Shown here: positions 27,392 to 34,541 of the stretch, piece after piece | Layout of the letters: every line of letters starts with the position of its first letter | Numbering within the stretch: position 1 is the stretch's first letter | NCBI RefSeq assembly: GCF_034057115.1 | Contig: NZ_CP139195.1 | Coordinates: 1,240,001 to 1,304,000, forward strand | DNA length: 64,000 nucleotides | Source of the DNA: Pseudomonas sp. AN-1 | Lineage (GTDB): Bacteria; Pseudomonadota; Gammaproteobacteria; Pseudomonadales; Pseudomonadaceae | Direction of reading: 5' to 3' | Program-made: the position numbers and the translations under genes | Notes under the pieces: generated by a model | Database searches by the model: none | What the model was told of the DNA's origin: nothing | What the model saw: only the letters and a program-made list of their open reading frames with translations

Positions 27392-27805
27392 TTACTCGGG
27401 CTGCAGGGCGGTCTTCAGCCCCTGGATGCGGCTGTTCATCAGGGTCAGGCTGACCTGGTAGCGCATCGCGTTGTCGGCGAACTCGCCGCGCTCCAGATCC
27501 ATGTCCACCGTGTTGCCGTCCATGCTGGGCTGGCCGGGAATGCGGTAGAGCAGCTCGCGCTCGCTGGCCAGACCGCCGAGGCGGCCGCTCAGGTGACGGG
27601 CATCGGTGGTTCTCAGCGCCTGGGGGCCGGCAGCCGGCTGCGCCTGGGCGGCCCTGGCCAGCTCCGCGGCAAAATCGAAGTCCCGCGCCTTGAAGTTGGG
27701 CGTATCGGCATTGGCGATGTTGTTGGCCAGCACCTGCTGACGCTCGGCACGCAAGCCCAGCGCCAGCTGGTGCATGCGCAGCGCACCGTCGAGCTTGTCG
27801 ATCAT
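27392..27805 (-). CDS. flgB: Proximal rod protein FlgB
   Basis: A 137-residue rod protein, first in the run flgBCDEFGHIJ. It carries LRAERQQVLANNIANADTPNFKARDFDF and the C-terminal DLERGEFADNAMRYQVSLTLMNSRIQGLKTA. It is divergent from flgA across 175 bp that should contain the class 2 promoters. Confidence 0.96.
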   Translation of the reverse strand: MIDKLDGALRMHQLALGLRAERQQVLANNIANADTPNFKARDFDFAAELARAAQAQPAAGPQALRTTDARHLSGRLGGLASERELLYRIPGQPSMDGNTVDMDLERGEFADNAMRYQVSLTLMNSRIQGLKTALQPE

Positions 27806-27898
27806 GCGGACGTCCTCCGCGCCACTCGGCGCACAAGGGAAAGTTGTTCAGGACACAGAATAGGGGGGCGGCCGTCAGCGCAAAGGTGCGAACAGGCC

Positions 27899-27912
27899 GG
27901 TATTTACCGTTC
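27899..27912. promoter_or_regulatory. Possible FlhDC half-site between flgB and flgA
   Basis: CGGTATTTACCGTT resembles the reverse of the enteric FlhDC half-box (consensus AAYGSN2-3AAATARCG), with one position changed and a 1-nt instead of 2-3-nt gap. It lies in the divergent flgB/flgA control region, where FlhDC acts in enterics. A second half-box was not found, so this is tentative. Confidence 0.3.
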
Positions 27913-27980
27913 AATTTCCGTCTTGGCTGCCGGCCGGCCTGCCTAGAATCTGGCCCTCCCGCTTGCCTCGAGGCGCCGCC

Positions 27981-28676
27981 ATGCCGCGTCCCTTCCACCT
28001 TTCGCGCGGCCTGACCGGCCTCGCCGGGCTGCTCGCCCTGCTGCTGGCCGGTGCGCCGTCAGCCGCGGAAAGCGACCCGGTGGCTGTCGCGATCCATGAC
28101 TTCCTCCGCCGCGAAGCCGCCCGTCCGGATCGCCAGGTGACCGTGGCGGTGGCGTCCGTCGCCGCGCACCTGCCGCCCTGCGCCCAGCCGCAACCCTTCC
28201 TGCCCCAGCCCACCCAGCGCCTGCTGGGCCGCGTCGCCGTCGGCGTACGCTGCGGCGACGGCGCCACCCGCTACCGGCAGGCGACGATCACGATCCACGC
28301 CGCCTACCCCGTCGCCCGCCGGGCGCTGGCGGCCGGCGAAGTGGTCACCGCCGAGCTGCTCGAACTGCAGCAGGGCGACCTCGGCCGCCTGCCGCGGCAT
28401 GCCGCGCTGGACGCCGAGCAGGTCATCGGCCGCGAGCTGACCCGGGCGCTGGGCAAGGGCAGCCCGCTGCCGGTCAACGCCCTGCGCAGCGTGCCGCTGG
28501 TCGAGCGCGGCGCCCGCGTCCGGGTCGAGGCGCGCGCCGGCGGTTTCGTGGCCAGCCGCGAGGGCACCGCCCTGGACAGCGGCGGCCAGGGCGACGAGAT
28601 CCGCATCCGCACCGAGACCGGCGCCGTCCTGCGCGCCCGCGTGCACAGCCGCAATCTGCTGACGGTCGATTTCTAA
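27981..28676 (+). CDS. flgA: P-ring assembly chaperone FlgA
   Basis: A 231-residue periplasmic protein with a signal peptide (LTGLAGLLALLLAGAPSAAE). The C-terminal SAF domain is recognisable (AYPVARRALAAGEVVTAELL, DAEQVIGRELTRALGKGSPL, RVRVEARAGGFVASREGTAL). FlgA assists FlgI polymerisation. The ATG at 27981 begins the signal peptide. It heads a plus-strand group with flgM and flgN. Confidence 0.95.
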   Translation: MPRPFHLSRGLTGLAGLLALLLAGAPSAAESDPVAVAIHDFLRREAARPDRQVTVAVASVAAHLPPCAQPQPFLPQPTQRLLGRVAVGVRCGDGATRYRQATITIHAAYPVARRALAAGEVVTAELLELQQGDLGRLPRHAALDAEQVIGRELTRALGKGSPLPVNALRSVPLVERGARVRVEARAGGFVASREGTALDSGGQGDEIRIRTETGAVLRARVHSRNLLTVDF

Positions 28677-28736
28677 CCCGCTTGCTCCAGGCGCATAATC
28701 TGCGACACGGAGCGCACTTTCCCGCGAACCGGGCAC

Positions 28737-28763
28737 TCAAGTCGGCCCGCCGCGGGCCGATAG
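28737..28763 (+). promoter_or_regulatory. Sigma-28 (FliA) promoter of flgMN
   Basis: TCAAGT (28737-28742), 13 nt, GCCGATAG (28756-28763) is a textbook FliA promoter, 32 nt before the flgM start. It makes the anti-sigma factor part of its own target regulon, a feedback seen in other flagellar systems. Confidence 0.92.
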
Positions 28764-28795
28764 TGAAGACAGGCACCACGCAAGGGAGGTTTCCC

Positions 28796-29077
28796 GTGAA
28801 GATCGACAGCTCACAGCCACCGGCTCGCCCGCTTGCCACCTCGGGCAAGGAGCCGGCAACCCACGCCCAGCGCGCCCAGGCGGCGTCAGCGGACCAGTCA
28901 CCGTCCACGGTGACCCACCTCAGCACGTCCGACAACCGCTCGGGCAGCGAGGATATCGACCTGGCGCGCGTCGCCGAACTGCGCCAGGCCATCCGCGAGG
29001 GTCGCCTGGAAATCGATGCCGAGCGCATCGCCGATGGCCTGATCGCCAGCGTGCGCGAACAGCTCGAGCAGAACTGA
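28796..29077 (+). CDS. flgM: Anti-sigma-28 factor FlgM
   Basis: A 93-residue protein; FlgM holds FliA inactive until it is exported through the finished hook. The C-terminal half fits the FliA-binding helices (DIDLARVAELRQAIREGRLEI, ERIADGLIASVREQL), and the N-terminal half is disordered and polar as expected. The GTG at 28796 has a strong GGGAGG 6 nt upstream and begins VKIDSSQP, matching the usual MKIDS start. A FliA promoter precedes it. Confidence 0.94.
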   Translation: MKIDSSQPPARPLATSGKEPATHAQRAQAASADQSPSTVTHLSTSDNRSGSEDIDLARVAELRQAIREGRLEIDAERIADGLIASVREQLEQN

Positions 29078-29096
29078 CCCGTATTCCGGAGCCCGC

Positions 29097-29549
29097 ATGA
29101 GCCTGGCCAAGCATCTCGCCCGCCAATCCGCCACCCTGGCGCAGTTCATCCTCCTGCTCGAAGACGAGCAGCGCGCCCTGGCCCAGGGCCAGGTGGACGG
29201 CCAGCGCCTGAGCGAACTGGCCGCCAGCAAACAGGCGCTGCTGGACACGCTCGAACAGCTGGAGGCGCAACGCCGGCACGCCCAGCTCCGCCTCGGCTAT
29301 GGCGACGATCGCCAGGGAGCGGCACGTGCCGCCGCCGACGCCGGCTGCCTCGACAGCTGGCAGCAGCTGCTCGTCCAGGCCAGCCGGGCACAGCAGCTCA
29401 ACCGTCGCAATGGCGACGGCATCCGCGCGCGCCTGGAGCAGAACCAGCGCATGCTCAACTTCCTTCGCGAGGCTGGCGGCAGCGGACTCTACGGCCCGGA
29501 CGGCCAGTCCCGCCATGGGCGGCACGGCGCCCTCGCCTCCCGCGCCTGA
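29097..29549 (+). CDS. flgN: FlgN-type chaperone for FlgK and FlgL
   Basis: A 150-residue, mostly helical protein. The pattern LAQFILLLEDEQRALAQGQVDGQRLSELAASKQALLDTLEQLE (read in parts) is typical of FlgN, as are the C-terminal NGDGIRARLEQNQRMLNFLR segments. FlgN escorts the hook-associated proteins to the export gate. It lies 19 nt after flgM in the same operon. Confidence 0.93.
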   Translation: MSLAKHLARQSATLAQFILLLEDEQRALAQGQVDGQRLSELAASKQALLDTLEQLEAQRRHAQLRLGYGDDRQGAARAAADAGCLDSWQQLLVQASRAQQLNRRNGDGIRARLEQNQRMLNFLREAGGSGLYGPDGQSRHGRHGALASRA

Positions 29550-29611
29550 ATCACACCACCGCGCCACCCCCAGCAGATTCCGGACCAGCGCAGTCACAGA
29601 AGCGCAACATT

Positions 29612-29638
29612 CAAGTGATATCAATCCGGCATCACTTG
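29612..29638. promoter_or_regulatory. Inverted repeat before the chemoreceptor gene
   Basis: CAAGTGAT (29612-29619) and ATCACTTG (29631-29638) are perfect 8-bp arms around an 11-nt loop, ending 16 nt before the chemoreceptor ATG. It may be an operator or a leader hairpin that occludes the start. The TCAAGT at the left arm resembles a sigma-28 -35, but no matching GCCGATA follows. Confidence 0.45.
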
Positions 29639-29654
29639 TGATCCGGTAACTTGC

Positions 29655-31286
29655 ATGCTCTCCCGTCTCAACATCGCCGCCCGCCTGCACCTGGCATTCG
29701 GCGGCATCGTCCTCCTGCTGGTCGCCGCCACCGTCGTTGGCGTACAGGGGCTGGCCACCCAGAAGCGCACCGCCAACGAACTGCTGCATGTCGACATGGC
29801 GCTCCTGCAGAACGCCGCCGAAGTGCGCCGGCTGACCCTCGAGGGACGCCGCATCGAGAAGAGCCTGTTCCTCAACGTCAGCAACCCGCAGGCGGTGCAG
29901 AACTACAAGCAGCAGTGGGACGCCACCCACCAGGAGCTGACCGCGACCTTGCAGCAGGGCGTCGGCCTGGCGCCCGACAGCAGTCTGGGCAAGTTGTACA
30001 GCCAGTCGGCCACCCTGCTGGACGCCTATCACTTCGGCTTCAGCGGCGTCTATGAGCGGATCGCCGCCGGTGAGATCAGCGATCCGGCCATCGCCGACAT
30101 GGTCTTCGGCCAGTTCAACGACGAGATCCAGCAGCTGGACCAGCAGGCCATCGCCATCGCCCAGGCCGCGCAACGGCTGGCGGCCAGCGCCGACGACAGG
30201 ATCGAACAGCAGCACCGCAATGCCCTGGCCGGCCTGCTGGCGTTTGCCGCCCTCGCCGTGCTGATCGCCGGGATCATGGCCGTGCGCATCAGCCACGGCA
30301 TCATCGCCCCGCTGCGCAGCGCCCTGGAGGCCACCCGCCGGGTCGCCGAGGGCGACCTGACCCAGGCCATCCACGGCAACACCCACGACGAGACCGGCCA
30401 GCTGCTCGAAGCCATGGGCGAAACCAACCGCAAACTCTCGGATCTGGTCGCCTCGCTGCATGACAACAGCGACCAGGTGTTCGCCAGCGCCCACGAGGTC
30501 CTCCTCGGCAGCCAGGAGTTGGCCGCGCGCACCGACGAGCAGGTGGCCGCCCTGCAGCAGACGGCCTCGAGCATGGAGCAGATCACCGCCCTGGTGCAGC
30601 AGAACAGCGAGTCCACCGAGCAGGCCAGCCGCCTGGCCGCGGCGGCCGCCGCCACGGCACAAAGCGGCGGCCGGGACGTCGAGCAGAGCATCCGTCTCAT
30701 GCAGGAACTGGCCTCCAGCTCGCAGAAGATCAACGACATCATCCAGGTCATCGACTCCATCGCCTTCCAGACCAACATCCTCGCCCTCAACGCCTCGGTC
30801 GAGGCCGCCCGGGCCGGCGAACAGGGCCGCGGCTTCGCCGTGGTGGCCGCCGAGGTACGCAGCCTGGCCAGCCGCAGCGCCGCCTCGGCCAGCGAGATTC
30901 GCCAGCTGATCGAGACGATCTCCACCAAGATCGGCCATGGCGTGCACCAGGCCGAGCACAGCGGCCAGACCATCCGTGAAACCGTCGTCTCGATCGGCCA
31001 GCTCTCGACGCTGATGCAGGAGATCGCCAGCGCCACCCGCGAACAGAGCGCCGGCATCGGCCAGATCAATACCGCGATCAACCAGCTGGACAGCACCACC
31101 CAGCAGAACGCCACCCTGACCGAACAATCCCGGGCCGCCGTCGCCACCCTGGAAGACCAGGCGAGCCAGATGAGGCAACTGGTCGCCAACTTCAGGACCG
31201 AGGCCATGGCGAACGACACCGAGCACATGACCGCCTCGAACCTGGGAATCGGCTCGCCCGCTGCCGCTGGGCTTGCCTGGGCGTAG
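29655..31286 (+). CDS. Methyl-accepting chemotaxis protein (four-helix-bundle sensor type)
   Basis: A 543-residue transmembrane chemoreceptor. TM1 is at about 13-33, followed by a roughly 155-residue all-helical periplasmic domain (four-helix-bundle type, with [20 protein letters not shown]), TM2 near 190-212, HAMP to about 265 and a signalling hairpin whose tip reads [40 protein letters not shown] (in parts). Methylation-helix Gln/Glu pairs flank it. No C-terminal CheR-binding pentapeptide is seen. The ligand cannot be told. It closes the flagellar block. Confidence 0.95.
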   Translation: MLSRLNIAARLHLAFGGIVLLLVAATVVGVQGLATQKRTANELLHVDMALLQNAAEVRRLTLEGRRIEKSLFLNVSNPQAVQNYKQQWDATHQELTATLQQGVGLAPDSSLGKLYSQSATLLDAYHFGFSGVYERIAAGEISDPAIADMVFGQFNDEIQQLDQQAIAIAQAAQRLAASADDRIEQQHRNALAGLLAFAALAVLIAGIMAVRISHGIIAPLRSALEATRRVAEGDLTQAIHGNTHDETGQLLEAMGETNRKLSDLVASLHDNSDQVFASAHEVLLGSQELAARTDEQVAALQQTASSMEQITALVQQNSESTEQASRLAAAAAATAQSGGRDVEQSIRLMQELASSSQKINDIIQVIDSIAFQTNILALNASVEAARAGEQGRGFAVVAAEVRSLASRSAASASEIRQLIETISTKIGHGVHQAEHSGQTIRETVVSIGQLSTLMQEIASATREQSAGIGQINTAINQLDSTTQQNATLTEQSRAAVATLEDQASQMRQLVANFRTEAMANDTEHMTASNLGIGSPAAAGLAWA

Positions 31287-31579
31287 ATCGTTGCCGAGGC
31301 GGGCTCAGGCAGCCGGCTGCCTCAAGCCAGCGATGCCTCGGTGGAGTCAGGTCGCCTTCCGTTGCGAGGCGCAACCGATGCGCGCATTCAACGTCACGCC
31401 ATCGGACGTCCATACACTCGACGATGTCCAGCTCCGCCAGCTGGGCTTCCGGCTTGTGCGCGAAGTACTGACCGCCCTGTCGCAGCGGCCAGCCCCCAGC
31501 GGCTGAAGGGGCGAACAAGTGGCACAGCGACACGCCTTCGCTGGACAGCTCTTCGGCAACATGCGGGATATAGGCTTGC

Positions 31580-31608
31580 TTGACATAAAATATACTTTCA
31601 TATTTTAT
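31580..31608 (+). promoter_or_regulatory. Orphan promoter with amine-cluster operator (site E)
   Basis: TTGACA (31580-31585), 17 nt and TTTTAT (31603-31608) form a sigma-70-like promoter. Its spacer contains a perfect inverted repeat ATAAAATAT-ACTTTC-ATATTTTAT (31585-31608), a variant of the operator found four times in front of the amine genes (AAAATATR-NTTT-CATATYTT). It points to the small ORF at 31673, about 65 nt away. Confidence 0.6.
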
Positions 31609-31672
31609 ATCCATAAAGCCTGGGACTGCGCACTCGACGCGCATTCCAGCCCCTTACCGAGTGGAGGTTGCC

Positions 31673-31768
31673 ATGACAATCATTCTGCCGAGCACCTGCC
31701 CCAGCTTTTACCGTCTAGCTCCGCAGTGGATACTGCAACTGCTCGCAGACTTTGGTACGAGCCACTGA
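31673..31768 (+). CDS. 31-residue ORF behind operator site E (function unknown)
   Basis: An ATG with GGAGG 6 nt upstream opens a 31-codon frame starting MTIILPSTCPSFYRLAPQWI and ending GTSH. It is the first start codon with a strong ribosome site after the orphan operator/promoter at 31580-31608. I do not recognise it. It may be a small peptide or the surviving 5' end of a lost gene of the amine regulon. Confidence 0.35.
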   Translation: MTIILPSTCPSFYRLAPQWILQLLADFGTSH

Positions 31769-31956
31769 TCCCTCCAGCGCCGGGACGCACCACGCCCCGG
31801 CAAACACCACCTCAAGCGCTCCGGTTCATCGGGCGCATCAGGTCTCGCATCGATAGTTGATGATGGGCGTCCGGCCGTCATTTGGATGAGAGCCTGCACC
31901 TGGGCTGCAGCTCCCCTCCAGCGATGGCATGCCTGCAGCAGCTGAAGACGAGGCAA

Positions 31957-31978
31957 CCGGCGCCCCACGGGGCGCCGG
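31957..31978 (-). terminator. Terminator-like hairpin after the Cache-domain gene
   Basis: CCGGCGCCCC (31957-31966) and GGGGCGCCGG (31969-31978) are perfect 10-bp arms, starting 16 nt beyond the stop of the minus-strand Cache gene. The downstream minus-strand sequence (TTGCCTCGTCTT) is only moderately T-rich. Confidence 0.5.
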
Positions 31979-31994
31979 CATGAAGGGCGGTGAC

Positions 31995-32747
31995 TCAGGC
32001 TGCTGCCATGCGTCGGCAGCTCGGCAGGCAGACCAGTGACCAGGTGGCCATCTCGCTCAGCTTCAGCACCGAGCAACCGTCATTTGCGTTGGCCAGGAAA
32101 TGGCTGGCCAGCTCGCCGACACTCCAGTCGGCGGTACTGGAGGCTATCACTCGCCCATCTGCGGAGAGCACCAGCGCATCCTGCTCGAGACGCACCAGAC
32201 TGCGCGCCAGCACCCGCTCGAAGCTGTGCAGCGGAACGTCGGCGCCCGCCACGCCGATGAAGCGATCACCGACCATGATCGGCGTGGTGAAGGTCATCAC
32301 GTACATGTCGGAGCCGTAAAGATCCACGTAGGGACTGGCGACCGTGCTACGGCCGGTCTCGCGCGGCACGCGGAACCAGGGCATGCCCAGATAGTTGTAG
32401 AAGTTCTCGCTGCGCTGGTTGAAGTTGAGGCGCAACGGCACAGTTTTCTGCTGGCCGACGAGGCGGCGCCACTCGAGATACATTTCCTGGTCGGCCAGTA
32501 CCCCGGGCTCGAGCACAACTCCGGCACCATAGGCGCAGGAACGGGACTCCAGGAGGTGGGCATCGATCTTCGGGCGCAGAACCTCGAGGTCGCGAGAGCA
32601 TGGCTGTCGCCCCGCCGCCTCGGCAGCTTCCCACAACGCACGGACCTCATCGATGAGCTGGTTCAGCTGAGCAAAAACGTTACCAATCGAAGCATTGATC
32701 CGCTGCGCACAGGCCTGCAGAGGATGGAGATTGGGCTGGATCGACAC
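31995..32747 (-). CDS. Soluble Cache (PDC) sensor-domain protein
   Basis: A 250-residue protein with no signal peptide or membrane segment. After an N-terminal helix (ACAQRINASIGNVFAQLNQLIDEVRAL) it has a PDC/Cache-like fold: a region with NFYNYLGMPWFRVP, then SPYVDLYGSDMYVMTFTTPI and FIGVAGADVPL, which is the typical strand pattern of ligand-binding Cache domains. The GTG at 32747 has GAGG 7 nt upstream and is preferred. It lies 135 nt after the GntR regulator. Cache domains are normally extracytoplasmic; a cytosolic stand-alone copy next to a regulator suggests an intracellular amine sensor, but that is inference. Confidence 0.75.
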   Translation of the reverse strand: MSIQPNLHPLQACAQRINASIGNVFAQLNQLIDEVRALWEAAEAAGRQPCSRDLEVLRPKIDAHLLESRSCAYGAGVVLEPGVLADQEMYLEWRRLVGQQKTVPLRLNFNQRSENFYNYLGMPWFRVPRETGRSTVASPYVDLYGSDMYVMTFTTPIMVGDRFIGVAGADVPLHSFERVLARSLVRLEQDALVLSADGRVIASSTADWSVGELASHFLANANDGCSVLKLSEMATWSLVCLPSCRRMAAA

Positions 32748-32882
32748 GATGCACCTCACACTAAGGTCTTTGTTTCTTCTTGTTGTTATTCCGAAGAGTG
32801 CCGCCGGCGGGGATAGCGTGAAATTTCTACTCACACCTACACGGCAGGCAGCCTTTCCGGAGTTTACGCAAGTCGCATGCCA

Positions 32883-33638
32883 TCACTCGTTCTCGTCGCC
32901 AGCAGCCAGCAATGCCAGCCGCAGGTTGGCGAGCCGCTTGATACCGCGGGCGACGTGCGCCTCGGCCAGCGCCCCAGCCAGATTGGCATCGCCTGCCACC
33001 AGGGCGTCGAGGATGGTACGGTGCTCCTGCTGGATGGCCGCGGTATCGGCGACGCCGTCCGCCTGGATCCAAAGCAACTCGCCCAGTTCGGCCTGCAGCT
33101 GCATTTCCGCATGGGTGAGACGGACCGACTGGGCTGCCACCGCGATCTCGATATGGAAGCGGGCGTCGGCGCGCCGACGCTCGAGACGGCTGCTCGCGAC
33201 ACCCAGCGCCTCTACATAGTGCAGCAGCCGCTCATGGTGCTCCGCAGCGGAGCGCTGCGCCGCCAGGCGTGCCGCCATGCCGGAGATGGCCATCATCTCG
33301 TCGCCGAGATCGCGCAACTCCAGCGCACTCATCTCCTCCAGGCGCTGCAGCAGGAAGTCCTCTGGCATCTCGACCGGTGCACAGATGAAGCTGCCGCCAT
33401 TGCGTCCGCGGCGGGTCTCGATCAGGCCGCGCTGACGCAGCACCGCCAGCGCTTCGCGCAGGGTCACGGTGGCCACGCCAAGCTGCATGGCCAGCTCACT
33501 CTCGCTGGGGAGCTGCTCGCCTTCGGCAAGCAAGCCCAGATCGATCACTTCGATCAGCCGGCGTACCACTTCCTCGGTGCGCCCTTCCTGACGCAGACGG
33601 ATGAAACCAGCAGCATGGGCCTTGCTGACTGCACTCAT
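32883..33638 (-). CDS. GntR-family (FadR/FCD) transcriptional regulator of the amine cluster
   Basis: A 251-residue regulator. The winged helix is at about 20-85 (GEQLPSESELAMQLGVATVTLREALAVLRQRGLIETRRGRNGG, in parts), and the C-terminal FCD helical ligand domain has the metal-site pattern RRADARFHIEIAVAA and QQEHRTILDAL. An AGGTGAT ribosome site precedes the ATG. Such repressors bind short palindromes, so it is the best candidate to bind the AAGATATG-GTTT-CATATCTT operators upstream of the ligase, hydrolase, P450 and gabD genes. In mycobacteria a GntR regulator (pipR) likewise sits with the P450 and GS-like genes for cyclic amines. Confidence 0.9.
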   Translation of the reverse strand: MSAVSKAHAAGFIRLRQEGRTEEVVRRLIEVIDLGLLAEGEQLPSESELAMQLGVATVTLREALAVLRQRGLIETRRGRNGGSFICAPVEMPEDFLLQRLEEMSALELRDLGDEMMAISGMAARLAAQRSAAEHHERLLHYVEALGVASSRLERRRADARFHIEIAVAAQSVRLTHAEMQLQAELGELLWIQADGVADTAAIQQEHRTILDALVAGDANLAGALAEAHVARGIKRLANLRLALLAAGDENE

Positions 33639-33775
33639 AGATCACCTGTTCCAAGACGTCGCAGGAACTCCCGCTGACCGGACGGACAGCGGGCGCTCCA
33701 TACGCAATGGCGCTAATTTACCAAAGTTGGCAGCTTGCCGGGCATTCATACCTGTAACATCAGATTTTTTCATCA

Positions 33776-33816
33776 ATGACAGCACCGCCCCGGCAAGGCC
33801 GGGGCGGTGCTGTCAT
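33776..33816 (-). terminator. Long perfect hairpin after the substrate-binding-like gene
   Basis: Nineteen-bp perfect arms (33776-33794 and 33798-33816) around an AAG loop, GC-rich in the inner 14 bp, lie 20 nt beyond the stop codon at 33837. It should end transcription of the ligase operon before gntR. The flanking run on the minus strand is A-rich, not T-rich, so it may act as an RNA stabiliser or bidirectional block instead. Confidence 0.65.
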
Positions 33817-33836
33817 GGTCTCGTTGTCGACGATGC

Positions 33837-34541
33837 TCAGGCGAAGGGGTACGCCAGGGTGGGCATCCACTTGCGCCATACCTGTTCGAGCCTGCCGTCG
33901 GCGATCACCTCGGCGAGCGCAGCGTCGACCCGGGCACGGAACTCCGGCCGCTCCTTGGCCACGGCGATGCCCCAGCGATTGCGCGTCGCCACGGTGAAAG
34001 CAATGGCCAGATCCTCCTCCTCGGCCAGCGGCACCAGCGCCACGTCGTCGTCGACCATCGCGTCGATGCTGCCGGCGCGCAGCGCCTTGACCATGTCGCC
34101 CATCACGTCGTCGCTGTCGCCGCCGAACGGCACGCAGATCGCCCCTTCGAAGGTTTCCGCCAGGGCCATGTTGAGGCTGTTGGCGATGGCGCCGACCCGC
34201 TTGCCGCGCAGGTCGGCGGGCGAACGCACCGGGCTGCCGCGCAGCACCATGATCGACTCGTCGAACACCGCATAGGGCGCGCTGAAGTCGGCCAGGGTCT
34301 TGCGGTACTCGGAAATTCCCTGACCGCAGAGGACTATGTCGCCTTCCCCGGCCTGCAGGACGGGATAGAAGTCCCCCCAGTTGCGATATTCCCAGCGCAC
34401 CCGCAGCCCCATGACCTGCGCCAGCAGGCGCGCCACGTCGGCCTCGTAACCGTGCCGCTCGCCCAGCCCGTCGCGCCAGAACAACGGCGGTGCCGGCAGG
34501 TCGGCGCAGATCACCCTCAGTTCGTTCATTGCGTCGCTCAC
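33837..34541 (-). CDS. Leaderless periplasmic-binding-protein-like protein (amino acid/amine SBP fold)
   Basis: A 234-residue protein of the amino-acid substrate-binding family (SBP_bac_3): LRVICADLPAPPLFW, GYEADVARLLAQVMGLRV, WGDFYPVLQAGEGDIVLCGQ and RGKRVGAIANSLNMALAE are its standard blocks. Unlike transport SBPs it has no signal peptide, and no ABC permease or ATPase is nearby, so it is likely a cytosolic binder. The GTG at 34541 overlaps the stop of the ligase gene (GTGA) and has GGAG 8 nt upstream; ATG 34529 is an alternative. Coupling to the GS-like gene suggests it serves that enzyme or senses its substrate. Confidence 0.85.
   Translation of the reverse strand: MSDAMNELRVICADLPAPPLFWRDGLGERHGYEADVARLLAQVMGLRVRWEYRNWGDFYPVLQAGEGDIVLCGQGISEYRKTLADFSAPYAVFDESIMVLRGSPVRSPADLRGKRVGAIANSLNMALAETFEGAICVPFGGDSDDVMGDMVKALRAGSIDAMVDDDVALVPLAEEEDLAIAFTVATRNRWGIAVAKERPEFRARVDAALAEVIADGRLEQVWRKWMPTLAYPFA

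Larger units (their letters stand above)
31287..31994. other. Gene-poor junction between flagellar and amine regions
   Basis: These 708 bp hold no recognisable full-length gene. A GC-rich dyad (AGGCAGC-CG-GCTGCCT, 31307-31322) follows the chemoreceptor and may be a terminator. A promoter-like element with an operator copy lies at 31580-31608, followed by a 31-codon ORF with a good ribosome site. Another 42-codon ORF at 31378-31506 has a protein-like N-terminus (FNVTPSDVHTLDDVQLRQL) but no recognised relative. The mix suggests a decayed gene at the edge of an acquired segment. Confidence 0.6.

Noticed and set aside
29611-29638. Sigma-28 promoter for the chemoreceptor gene
   Set aside because: TCAAGT is present, but the position of GCCGATA holds GCATCAC, so only the -35 matches.
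31378-31506. 42-codon ORF with FNVTPSDVHTLDDVQLRQL
   Set aside because: The start looks protein-like and may be a gene fragment, but there is no ribosome site, no recognised family and a quick stop. It is mentioned only in the intergenic entry.
33837-34541. ABC transporter operon for amine uptake
   Set aside because: The binding-protein-like gene has no signal peptide, and no permease or ATPase gene is nearby. The MFS protein at 49776-50978 is the only transporter candidate.
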